Source: Gloeophyllum trabeum ATCC 11539
Taxonomy: Eukaryota > Basidiomycota > Agaricomycetes > Gloeophyllales > Gloeophyllaceae
Reading direction: 5' to 3'
Length of the DNA: 64,000 nt
Assembly: GCF_000344685.1 (NCBI RefSeq)
Contig: NW_006920417.1
Span: forward strand, 62,001 to 126,000
Below the pieces are notes generated by a model, which was not told the origin of the DNA, did no database searches, and saw only the letters and a program-made list of their open reading frames with translations. The position numbers and the translations under genes are program-made. Below, one piece after another: positions 12,210-21,367 of this stretch (positions are counted from its first letter, which is position 1; each line of letters starts with the position of its first letter).

Positions 12210-13854
12210 CTAACTTATGTGCATAGCGCCATTGGGGCGCATCCTCCCCTTCTCACTCTCCATTATTTCAAGTAATGTCCTCAGAGTCTCCCCTTGCATC
12301 TGCAGGGCCGTCCTTAGCTCCGTAATCTGCCGACTGAGCTCCGCCTGGTTTTGGGCAAGCTTTCGATTTGAGAGGTCGCGGGAGATGTCGGACTGAGCAG
12401 GGTTCTGCAAGTCATGGAAATTGGCCACAGATGCCGATACCAGAGGTTCATTTATGTTCTGTTCAAAGTGACTAGTCTCGTCAGTTTCCCGGGAAGAATG
12501 AGATAAATACATACCTGATTCTTCGTCATCTTTGCCCAGACGATACTGAATTCCCTACCGAGTACAAAACTCGGTAAAGCGATAAGTAGCAGACCGAAGA
12601 GCAGTAGGGGTAGCGTAATAAGACGTCCAAGGAAAGAGCGGGGTGTAATTTCACCGTATCCCACAGTTGTGATAGCTATTTCCCGATGATGCTCAGAGAC
12701 CAGAGACAGACATGTTGAGGAGGGTGGCATAACTCACTGACGAGCACGAACCTATGCCAGACCAGGACCGTCGTTAGGAAGGCACTCTTGAGCGAGGTCA
12801 ATGAGCTTACCAAGCAGCTGCAGGAATAGACTAAGGAATGTCCGGTCATGATTTGCGCCAGAGATCGGAGAAATGTAACACATACAGAAAACTGACTTGG
12901 ATCGCCATCCACGTCGATGAACGTCTCGAGAGTCTCATCCCATGTTCCCCGCTCCGCAAAGTATCTTGTACGGGTTATGAGACCTGGGGGTTGTGTCATA
13001 ACATAATGAAGAGAACCTACAGTAGAGTGCTGAACACTGTTAGAACCATCAATACAAAAAAGCTGAGCGCCAGGAGAGCATGCTGGGATCTTCTGAAAGA
13101 TAGATACATGACTTCGATAGTCCTGCAATAACGCTCAACAATGTATTTCATTCGGATGTATAAGGACCACATACAATAAGAGCGTATTATTGTAACGGAA
13201 AGGCCTAAAGACGCGAACCAGGCGGAATGTACGGAGTATAGAAAAGCGGAAAAGAACAGACTGGATCCTTGCGTTGAGGCTAAAGCTGGTGGGGGGTCTT
13301 AGAGAACTCACTGTATCCTGCCGGAGAGCAATTTCGATGTAGTAGGGTAGAATAGCCAGCAGGTCTATTATTCCAAAGAATGCTGGCGGTCTGCAGTCAG
13401 TATGAGATAGGAAGAGTTCGGCGGAATACTCACAGGTAATCCATCCAACGAAAGCGCGCAGAGTATACGTCCTTGCAGTACATCTAGCGATGTATTCCAC
13501 TGTGAACAGGGCGACCAGACTTGTCTCGAGGCCGAACCAAAGACCCCCAGATATATGATGAAAAGCGGGGACGGTCTCCATCACGGTCACCAGAGCAGAT
13601 ACGACAATCAAGGAAGTAGTCAGCACATGGACCAGGAAAGCAGAGGGCGAGGACGTCGGTTGTTCCAGCAGCTCGTACAGATCCCTTTTCCAGGGCGGGC
13701 GAATGAGTTCTATCGCGTCTCCGCCATGGTCGAAAGACGTCGATGCTGGGAAGAGATCCTCGACATTCCCTACGGGTGTATCTTCTCTGTCTTCGGCAAG
13801 GAATTGGGAGGTCACTGAAGTCCGGATTGCAGACAAGGGAATAGCACCGGACAT
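12210..13854 (-). CDS. Voltage-gated potassium channel (Kv-like), 417 aa, eight exons
   Basis: Exons (minus) 13854-13434, 13382-13175, 13122-13021, 12964-12886, 12830-12811, 12751-12738, 12675-12515 and 12458-12210. The product has the six-transmembrane Kv plan. After an 80-residue cytosolic N-terminus come S1, S2 and S3 ('FFGIIDLLAILPYYIEI'). S4 has arginines every third residue ('FSILRTFRLVRVFRPFR'). S5 follows, then a pore loop with the selectivity filter 'TITTVGYGE', and S6 ('LLLFGLLLIALPSFVLG'). The C-terminus has a Leu/Gln-rich heptad stretch that may tetramerise the channel; no T1 domain is visible. The pore loop is assembled from two tiny exons of 20 and 14 nt, and the splice choice is forced by the Kv consensus. 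Expected role: K+ flux across the plasma or vacuolar membrane. This differs from the TOK and TRK systems usual in fungi. Confidence 0.87.
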
Positions 13855-14049
13855 GTGTTTCGAGGAGAAGAGAAGGCTGGACTAGGCTCCCTTCCCACGC
13901 GTTGCATACGTAGTACACCCCGGCTTTCGAATGTTTTCAAATTCGAATCGAGTTTACTTATGATACATACACTCGCACCAATACGAGAAACCATATCCGA
14001 CCGTTCAGAACGCGAAGGGAGGGGGGGGGGATCCGGGGGAGTCAGGAGA

Positions 14050-14878
14050 CTAGGACCCAGAGAAGAGTACGAATAATACAATAGCGAATGCAAAGTAGCT
14101 CAGCGTCCGCGCGACATCCAGTTCAGACCCGGTCTCATCATCGCCAGCAATTAGCTCACGCAGTGATCCAGACCCGCTGGAGGTATGGTTCTCTCTACCA
14201 GAGACCCAAGTTGCTGACGATGGGAAGCGCGGAGTAGTGGGAGGACAGATGAGTGAGGATGGCGATGGCGCCCTGCGCGGTAAGGGTGGTTGCACCAACT
14301 CAGGGTGCCCTTCATTCTTAGGAGTCGAAGCGAGCGAAACGGCGTCCGTACTGAGACTACAGGGTTTCCTGCAGGATGGACATAAGCCATCAGACTGCTC
14401 GGACCCGAGCCACTGGAATGCAGATTGAGTCAGGCGCTGCAGTTCAGACAAGGAGGACGTACATCCGATAGGTGCGCAAAACAGAAGAGCTGAAGGCAAC
14501 ATTTCACTCGGATAGGCAAAATAGCGGATTCAAAGCTGTGATCCTCAGGTCAGCGGTGCTAGGAGGCAGCAAACGAGAGTCTAATGCTTACCATATGCCA
14601 CAATCATCACGAGTCTCGCTTCTAAAAAACGTCCTTCTGTGCTTCTCTTGCAGCCAGGAGAGACTCCTCCAGCTCCTCCGCCGCATAGGTACATTTGTAT
14701 TTACAGCGATCCCACTTCTCAGCCACTCATCTGGGGATGCTTGACCCGCTGCTGACGAGGGTTCCATTATCGAGGACGGGCTTTCTACTCCGAGGTTGAG
14801 CATACCAGGAGCTTCCTCCTCAGATATGCTGCCCAGACGGAGAGGCGCGAGCGAGGGACGTCGTCGAGTTAAAGTCAT
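14050..14878 (-). CDS. Tail-anchored RING finger protein (putative E3 ubiquitin ligase)
   Basis: Exons (minus) 14878-14592, 14535-14463 and 14412-14050 give 240 aa from the first in-frame ATG. Splicing creates a RING: 'DDCGICFES' in exon 1/2, 'KCCLQLFCFAHL' in exon 2 and 'WLG...LCPSCRKPC' in exon 3, i.e. the C-x2-C ... C-x-F-C-x2-H ... C-x2-C ligand order. A Ser/Pro-rich linker follows, and the last 20 residues are hydrophobic ('LSYFAFAIVLFVLF') with only three residues after them. That is a tail-anchor arrangement, so the RING should face the cytosol from the ER or outer mitochondrial membrane. The 5' end is uncertain: open frame continues upstream, and an ATG at 15126 could be joined by splicing. 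Substrate unknown. Confidence 0.72.
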
Positions 14879-15165
14879 GGAGATTGTCGGTGGGCGCGGC
14901 ACAGGGCACGTCGAGCATAATAAGGGTTCACCGAGCGATTCCAGGGTTCCCGGAATTCTGAGGACATACTTGCGAGACAATAGACGTAAATCATGAGGTA
15001 TCGGAAGACAAGAATCAGACAGCACGTGACTGCAGAGACAACAATACCGCCACAGGTTGAACCAACATAATGAACATTGTTTCTTGCGTCAGTGCTGGAT
15101 CGGAACAAGCGAGACCTGGAAAACATGCCTGCGCAGCGTCCGCTCCAGCAAGAGTAGGTCCAACC

Positions 15166-16274
15166 TTATTTCTTCCTGGATTTCAAGGTGGCGAGTTCCG
15201 CCAAGAGCTTGGCTCGTTCGTTCAATAGTGCAAGCCTATGCTGGTTGGGAGAGTTGTGCTTCGTGATTACGGGATACGACGTAGACCCGCCCTTCGAGCG
15301 GTCCTAATTATGGCTTATGGGCGCTCGGCCGAGTAACGGTAGAAAATGAGACATACCGTAGCAATGGAAGTCGAGGCTTCTCGGGAGCGACAAGATTGGC
15401 CTGCCCGCCCTTGCATTCTCCTGCTTGATTCGAAGGACGCCAGTTCAAGGTTAGGATCAACCTCGTCCAGCCATCCAGCAGTCCTAACAGGGATGGTCTG
15501 CTGAGAAGAGACATTATGAGAACAGTCGCAATAAGAGGCAGATAAATCGTCAGCCGAGAAGTCCTCGGGTTCGTTCCGAGTTTCGTTGCTTGGGCCTGGC
15601 CGTCTGAGCCCATGGAGCTCTGCGAGGAATGAAGAATCATCGACTTCGTGGATGCACCGGGGCCTGCACCTCCGCTCGGAGCGCCCTCGAGCAAGAGTAG
15701 ATGCATACGTATCCGTGGGCGAGCCGGTCAGATCAATAGCGGTCGTGTCAGCGGAGAGTATGGCGTGGGTCTGAAACGAATACGTCGTATTGGGACTACT
15801 TGTGATAGTAGAATGCACAGATGGAGATGGTGCTCGATCATACACTCTGGCGTCTCTGAAATGCATCGGAGGCACATCAGGAATAGTATCCAGAGATTCA
15901 CCTGGCAGCCCTAGACCATGCTTTCTGCTCAGCCAGCACAGGAGTTCTCCGACGAATACTACTTCCTCATGTTCCCCTACGGCAAGTTTTCTGGGATCCA
16001 TGTCGCTGAGCCCGACGTCAACCCCGATAATGTCGTTCTCCAGAACCCCTAAGAAGATCTTCATTGCCTGGACTTTATCTGCCAAAGTCCGAGATTCCCG
16101 TATATTCGCTGCGATGGGGAGGCGAGTCCGGAGTATGGACTCCAGTATTGCAAGCAGAAGAGAAGGTATCAATTCTTCCGGAGACTCCAAGGTGAAAGGC
16201 AGGTCGAGAGACGCGAGCAGGTTATTCAGAGCTTGTACCTCGGACGACTGTGCATTCGTGGAACCTCTCGGCAT
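15166..16274 (-). CDS. Calponin-homology-like (DUF5745-type) protein, 351 aa
   Basis: Exons (minus) 16274-15357 and 15303-15166. Residues ~10-125 form a helical domain ('QALNNLLASLDLPF', 'LLLAILESILRTRLPIA', 'AMKIFLGVLENDIIGVD', 'VVFVGELLCWL'), resembling the fungal DUF5745 domain and other calponin-homology-like microtubule-binding domains (NN-CH type). A long acidic Ser/Thr-rich middle follows, and the C-terminus is a short coiled coil ('RLALLNERAKLLAELATLKS'). Domain family and a possible spindle or microtubule role are from recalled resemblance, not from a search. It lies immediately upstream of the RING gene on the same strand. Confidence 0.7.
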
Positions 16275-16662
16275 GGAGGCGGCTTGCTCACAAATATGCT
16301 GTCTTAGTGTCTATGGTCGTGTCGAGAGTAGCACGCAGGCATAGACTGTGGGATTGGGCGGAGAACGAGATGAATGCTGAAGACGCTAGACGTAGAAGAT
16401 CAGGAGAGGCAGCGTAGTTGTACAGACCTTGCCACACAAGTTGCCTCAAATTAACATCAGCGTTCGCACCTCCTCATCTTTAGCCTGCTCCGCCGCACTA
16501 TATCTGATCATGAAGATCATGTCTAGAATACTTCGGGCTGGCATACCGACGCCGTTCTGGGTCAGTAAATATAGCACGCCCACTGAGAAGGCCTCAGGGA
16601 TGTAAATTTAATGAACATTCGACATGGAAACCCCCTACAGCTACTACAAGTACCTGTCACTA
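16275..16662. other. Intergenic between CH-like gene and GST copy 2
   Basis: Nothing coding seen. It contains the promoter of the CH-like gene and the 3' flank of GST copy 2. Confidence 0.5.
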
Positions 16663-17441
16663 TTACTCCGCCAGCGCGGCCGTCAATCTCACCCATCTCC
16701 CTCCATGCCACTCAGAGATAGCTTTCCAGGCCTCCGAGTGTCTCCCGAGTATATTCCTAGCGGACGCAAGGGTTGATGCGACTACAATGTCTGCCCAGGA
16801 CGGCGTATCTCCCATCAAGAATAGCTTCCCCTTTCCCGCCTTCTCGTACCAACCCTGTATTACATCAAAGCCTGCTTTTCCCTTTCTCAGCGCTTCGTCC
16901 TGCTCTGTTTGTGCCATCTGTTCTAGCGTCTCCTTCTTCGTTCGTCTGAAGTACTCCTCGCTCGGGGGGTTCAGGATGGTTGGAATCAACGGCCCGTAAA
17001 CGAAGACCAGTGGGAAGAAACCATGGTTATCAAAGGCGCTGTAGAAGGCTGCATGCAGTCCCTCCGTGCCCGCTGGCATCAGCTGCCTATCCGTAGGGTA
17101 AGTGGCGTCGAGGTATTCCGCGATAGCGTAAGAGTCTGCGACCGCCTTCTTAGTGGAAGGGTCATAAATTACAGGCAAGGTGTAGAAAGGACTGCCGTCC
17201 GGTTGAGCCCCGGTAGGAGGAGCCCCTATCTTCTTGCATTCCGCAACAATGTCCGGGTATTCCAACCAGACGGTCTTGAAAGGCAAGCCCTTGTACTTCA
17301 AAGCAAGTCTGCGAAGCGTTGGGGGTTAGCTCTAACTTTCAGTGTAGTCTAGAGGTCTTACCTCGTCTTCAGTGTGTTAGGGGACCATGGTCCGCTTTCT
17401 GGATCCTTCCGAGGGAGGTCGTAGAGAACGATTTCAAACAT
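16663..17441 (-). CDS. Glutathione S-transferase, etherase-like class, copy 2
   Basis: Exons (minus) 17441-17362 and 17308-16663, 241 aa. It has the same signatures as copy 1: 'VLYDLP', 'PWSPNTLKTR', 'KGLPFKTVWLEYPDI', 'YTLPVIYDPSTKKAVADS' and 'AEYLDATYPT'. The intron is at the same codon (after Thr-Arg) and in the same phase as in copies 1 and 3. The stop lies 104 bases downstream of nothing else coding, while the start at 17441 is 104 bases from the stop of copy 3 at 17545, a tight head-to-tail tandem. A TATA-like sequence is not obvious. The C-terminal domain differs most from its neighbours, suggesting divergence in substrate use. Confidence 0.87.
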
Positions 17442-17544
17442 ATCTTCGTTGCTTTCGCTAACGACCTTTGCGCTAGCTTGACCGCCTTTTAAATGCTGAT
17501 CACATCCGTATCTGATTCCAGCTGAGTTGATAAGATATTCAATC

Positions 17545-18357
17545 TTATTCAGCAACGGACAAACTTTCTATTGATTTTAACAACCTCGCCCATCTGCCAT
17601 CGTCCCAAGTCTTAATAAGCTTCCACTCGTCTGACTGTTCTCCAAAGATCTGCTTTGTTCCGGCCAGGAACGCACCCAAGCTGAGGTCAGCGAAGCACGG
17701 CTTTTCTCCCATCAAGTATTCCTTTCCGCTCTTCGCATACCACCCTGCCACAACGCTGAATCCCTTCTTCGCCGTATCCAGCACTTCTGGCCTCTTCTCT
17801 AGCGGACAGAAATCTTCCAACTTCAGTCCTAGCATCTGCTCCCGCCTGAAGCGATAGTACGGTATGCTCGACGGATTCAGGAGATTAGGTATCAAGGGCA
17901 GGAATGCCTGGCTCATAGGCATCATTGCAATCCGTGTCGCTGCATCCGAGAATGCAGCTTGAAGACCGTCTGTCCCTTCCGGAATAAGAGGGGGCCTCGC
18001 TGTGTATGTGGCATCTAGGTACTTGGCGATGGCCCACGAATCAGCGAGGACCGTGTTTGTCCCCGGATCCTTGATCACTGGGAGAGTGTACATCGGCTGT
18101 CCGTCCGGCCATACGCTGGTCGGCGGTGCGCCAAGGCTCTTGCAGACGCTTTCAATGTCCGGAAACTCTACCCAGACGGTTTTGAAAGGGATACCCTTGA
18201 GCTGCAAGGCAAACCTGCGCAAGGAAGCCATTAGCTGGTGATCGTGGTTGACGATTGACAGCATGCATTCCTACCTTGCTTTCAAGGTATTCGACGACCA
18301 TCCTCTGGGGTTTGGGCGATTGCTTGCGAGGTCGTAGAGGGTGATTTCGTCGGTCAT
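17545..18357 (-). CDS. Glutathione S-transferase, etherase-like class, copy 3
   Basis: Exons (minus) 18357-18275 and 18214-17545, 250 aa. Key stretches are 'TLYDLAS', 'GWSSNTLKAR', 'KGIPFKTVWVEFPDIE', 'YTLPVIKDPG' and 'AKYLDATY'. The Pro seen before Asn-Thr in copies 1 and 2 is Ser here ('WSSNT'), a change next to the presumed glutathione-activating serine. Intron position matches the other copies. TATAAA on the minus strand lies about 30 bases upstream of the ATG. Together the three genes look like a local expansion for detoxifying aromatic or other electrophilic compounds. Confidence 0.87.
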
Positions 18358-19069
18358 TTCTCGATGAAGCCGCTAAAATCACGCTGCTTTATAGGTTCCC
18401 CGTAGGGAATAGGCGAGTACCGGATCGCCGCCGTTGGCAATCATTGCGACGTGTAAGGTTATGTCTGTGCGCAGTCTAAGTAAGTAGACAATGACTCGCA
18501 TCGATATGCAATGCCACGCATGGATATCGAAGTAAAGCACACCCTGTTTCGTATTTCCTCTCGGGAAGTTGTTCGGAAATGACACCTTGGCTATAGCTAG
18601 CCTTATCCAGTAGCGTATACGCCGGTACCTGTCTGAATTCAGAACTCGAACTCAATGTTGGAACCCTTAGACATCTCGCTACACATGTACAAGTGTACCC
18701 ATGCACCGAGTGGAATCATAACGTGAGGTGAACTCACTCTGATTGTTGACTTAGCTACTGGTACCTACTGGCCGATCCCCTTAGCTCCAACGTGAAGGGT
18801 TCCGGTAAGCACCCTGAAAGCTGTGCGCCTGGGTTCCAAAGCATGATATGATCTGTATACTGCGTCTGCCACGATGCATGGGGGGATGCCGAGGCGGCAC
18901 CGTATTGACTGACGCCCATTGGGCTTCAGTTGTACACGTATGCCTCCGGCCTCCTTACAATCCCGTTCGAGCGCCCGCTCACGCACGAAGGCAGACTGAG
19001 CACCTTCTGTACCATGAGATTCAACCGGCGACAATCCTGCAGGAAAAATAGAGGGGTAGGGTGTTGCTG
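18358..19069. other. Intergenic between GST copy 3 and SFH1
   Basis: No supported coding frame. Promoter of GST copy 3 and 3' flank of the SNF5-family gene. Confidence 0.5.
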
Positions 19070-21008
19070 CTACCGTCTGCGCCGCGTCGCAATCAGACTG
19101 CTCTGGAACTTCGACGTCTCTCTCCGTAGCCGGCTGCAGCCACCCTCAGCAAACGTACTAACATAATATGAGCGGTAGAAACGCACCGACTAGCCCTCTC
19201 CCTCTCAATCTCCCTCCTCTCAACCTCCTCGGCGGTGAGCACCTCAAACCGCGTCGCAAATTCCTCCGCCTCGTTCCAGTCCCTCCAAACGCTCCTGAGC
19301 GTCTTCGGTCCCCTCCCGTCCTTCGGCGCGCGGCCCCACCCGAGGCCCAAGCCCGTCTTGTCCTTCAGCAAGCTCAACCCGCTCTTATCCCTCGGCTTAT
19401 CTGCAGCGTGTTCTTCCGCCTCCTTCTCCCTCTCCAGCCCGATCACACCCCACTCGATCGCGTCCTTCTTGTGTTTGACGAGCTCCTCGTGTACCGCGTG
19501 CGCGATGAGCGGCAGCGCCTCGCCCGACAGCCCAAGCTCCGCGCACAGTGTCTGTGCGAACGCCTCGGGCGTGAGCGACGAGAGCAGGTCCCACTCGATG
19601 TGGTCGATGAGGTGGTAGTTGCCGACCTGCACATCTATCTTTGTAGAGAGAATAGTAAAGGGAACATGTACTGCGTATCAATGACACGGCTGACCAGACC
19701 ATGGGGTGCGGGTACTCACGCTGAGGATAACGCGGCATTCGGGGATTTCGTCGGCGTGTTGCTCGTCCACGTCGAGGTCCATGGCGGCGACGTCGCCGTG
19801 GTCTTCGAGCTGCGCGCGGATCTGGTTCGCGACGGTCTCGACCCAGGGGACATGCGGCAGGTCGAGGTCGGTGCAGAAGATGCGCGCAAATGTCTCGGGC
19901 TTGATGAGGTCCTCGTGCAGGTTCCACACGAAGCAGTCACGTATTCGATGGGTGTCGGTTTCGAATTCGACGCGGATGGGCACGAGTGATGTTGGTTTCT
20001 GTGCTTGTTGTGCTAGCTGACCTTCGGCGCTGGAAACCCTAGTTTTACGAACCTGCGAGATAAATACAGGAGACGGACTCACAAATACTCATGCTTTGTC
20101 GGAGCCACCGCCTTAGCATTGATAAATCGCGCCGGCGGAATCGCCCCTAGATAGCTCTGGTCCAACTCGGCCTTTCCCTGTGCCCCGTGAGACTGCTGCC
20201 CCGGGACCGGCGTCGACGCACCACTGTGGAAGACCCCCATACCCGCATTGGCCCTGCTCCCTCCCCCCCTTGTGGCGCGCACCGCGGACCTTAATCCACC
20301 GCTCGCAACAAAGTCCGAGTCGTCGCTCTCGATGGCGCCCGCGTCGGGGATGTCGTCGCCCGATCCGGGGTCCGCGTAGTTGATGACGGCGCCGCGGCGT
20401 GAGCGCGTCGTGGTCGCTGCGCCGGGCGTGGTGTTGGGTGTGAGGATGGGCTGCATGAGGAGGGTCGCGCCAGTGCGCAGACGCGAGGGGTAGGTTGTGT
20501 GCAGGGCTTGGGTCTGTGTGGGGAGGGGGGACGGTGCGACATTGGATCGCAGGGGCGGTGGCGGGGCGGGCATGGCAGCCGCGGATGGGAGGCCGCCTTG
20601 CGGGGCAATGGGTTGGGGGGTGCGGCGGGCGGGTGTGGCTTGTCTGATGGGCTGGGGGGTGGGCGCTAGGGTGCTTCCTCGGGCCGGTCTTGGGCGACCT
20701 GGTCGGACGCCGACTGGTGTTTTCGGCGGTGGTGTCGTGGACGCTGTCCAGTTGCGGATGTTGGAGAGATAAGTGGCTGGAGTTCCCGCGTCAGGCGCAC
20801 TTTTGGACGAAAGCGGGGTATACCTACAAGTGACGTCTGTGCCCTGCGCGGGCTGGGGCGCTGGGGAAGCGTAGACTTGGAATTGTTGGGATTTGCCCGC
20901 TGCGGCCAGTTGGGTGATGTTTTGCCGCAGCTGGGAGTCCGACATTTTGTCAAAGGAGTAATTCTGTCCCGAACCGGTCGCATTTGAGTTTCCTTGCGGG
21001 TCGGCCAT
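19070..21008 (-). CDS. SFH1: SNF5/INI1-family chromatin remodelling subunit (Sfh1-like), 586 aa
   Basis: Exons (minus) 21008-20083, 20038-19720, 19638-19187 and 19133-19070. The first ~310 residues are low-complexity Ala/Pro/Thr/Gln sequence. The paired SNF5 repeats follow. Repeat 1 is at about 328-395 ('VPIRVEFETDTHRIRDCFVW', 'ETFARIFCTDLDLP'). Repeat 2 is at about 416-480 ('VQVGNYHLIDHIEWDL', 'EAFAQTLCAELGLSGE'). A basic C-terminal tail ends the protein. SNF5-family proteins are core subunits of SWI/SNF or RSC and contact the nucleosome acidic patch; with one compact copy it could serve as Snf5 or Sfh1. The last exon (64 nt) is inferred from splice signals and an in-frame stop, so the exact C-terminus is less certain than the rest. 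Confidence 0.87.
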
Positions 21009-21367
21009 GGTTTATGCACGCCCTGCAGAAAGAGGCAATGGATAGTCCTTCAAGACTTCAATCAAAACCGGCTGCAAGCAGATCTGGGCCGTCTCGACAG
21101 CAAATTTTGTCACAACTGTTCAGAACCGTCAGAGCAGGTTGCTCAGCAGTCGGCGGCAGATTTGCAGCAGGTAGTGGTGTGAATGCAAGAGCCGGGTGTA
21201 AGCTGAGATGCAGCCGTTGGAAGTTTGGACTTGGCCGCGAAAGACGCGACGCGCCCATCACGTAAGCAGCTTCTTGCTCAGCACAGCCACGGCATCTCTC
21301 CAGCGTCCAACGCAGACATGACTGTCCACCGACAGTGCAGGCGTCTCCGCCGACGGTGACGCCAAAT
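21009..21367. other. Divergent promoter region between SFH1 and the Pol X-like gene
   Basis: 359 bases separate the two start codons. No coding frame is supported. It must hold the promoters of both divergent genes. Confidence 0.55.

Noticed and set aside
13261..13320. Possible intron (GTGAGT...CACCAG) between S3 and S4 of the channel
   Set aside because: It would be under 30 nt and would put a stop in frame; reading through is continuous.
20790..20840. Possible intron GTATACC...CTCCAG in SFH1
   Set aside because: Removing 47 nt shifts the frame; the sequence is open without splicing.
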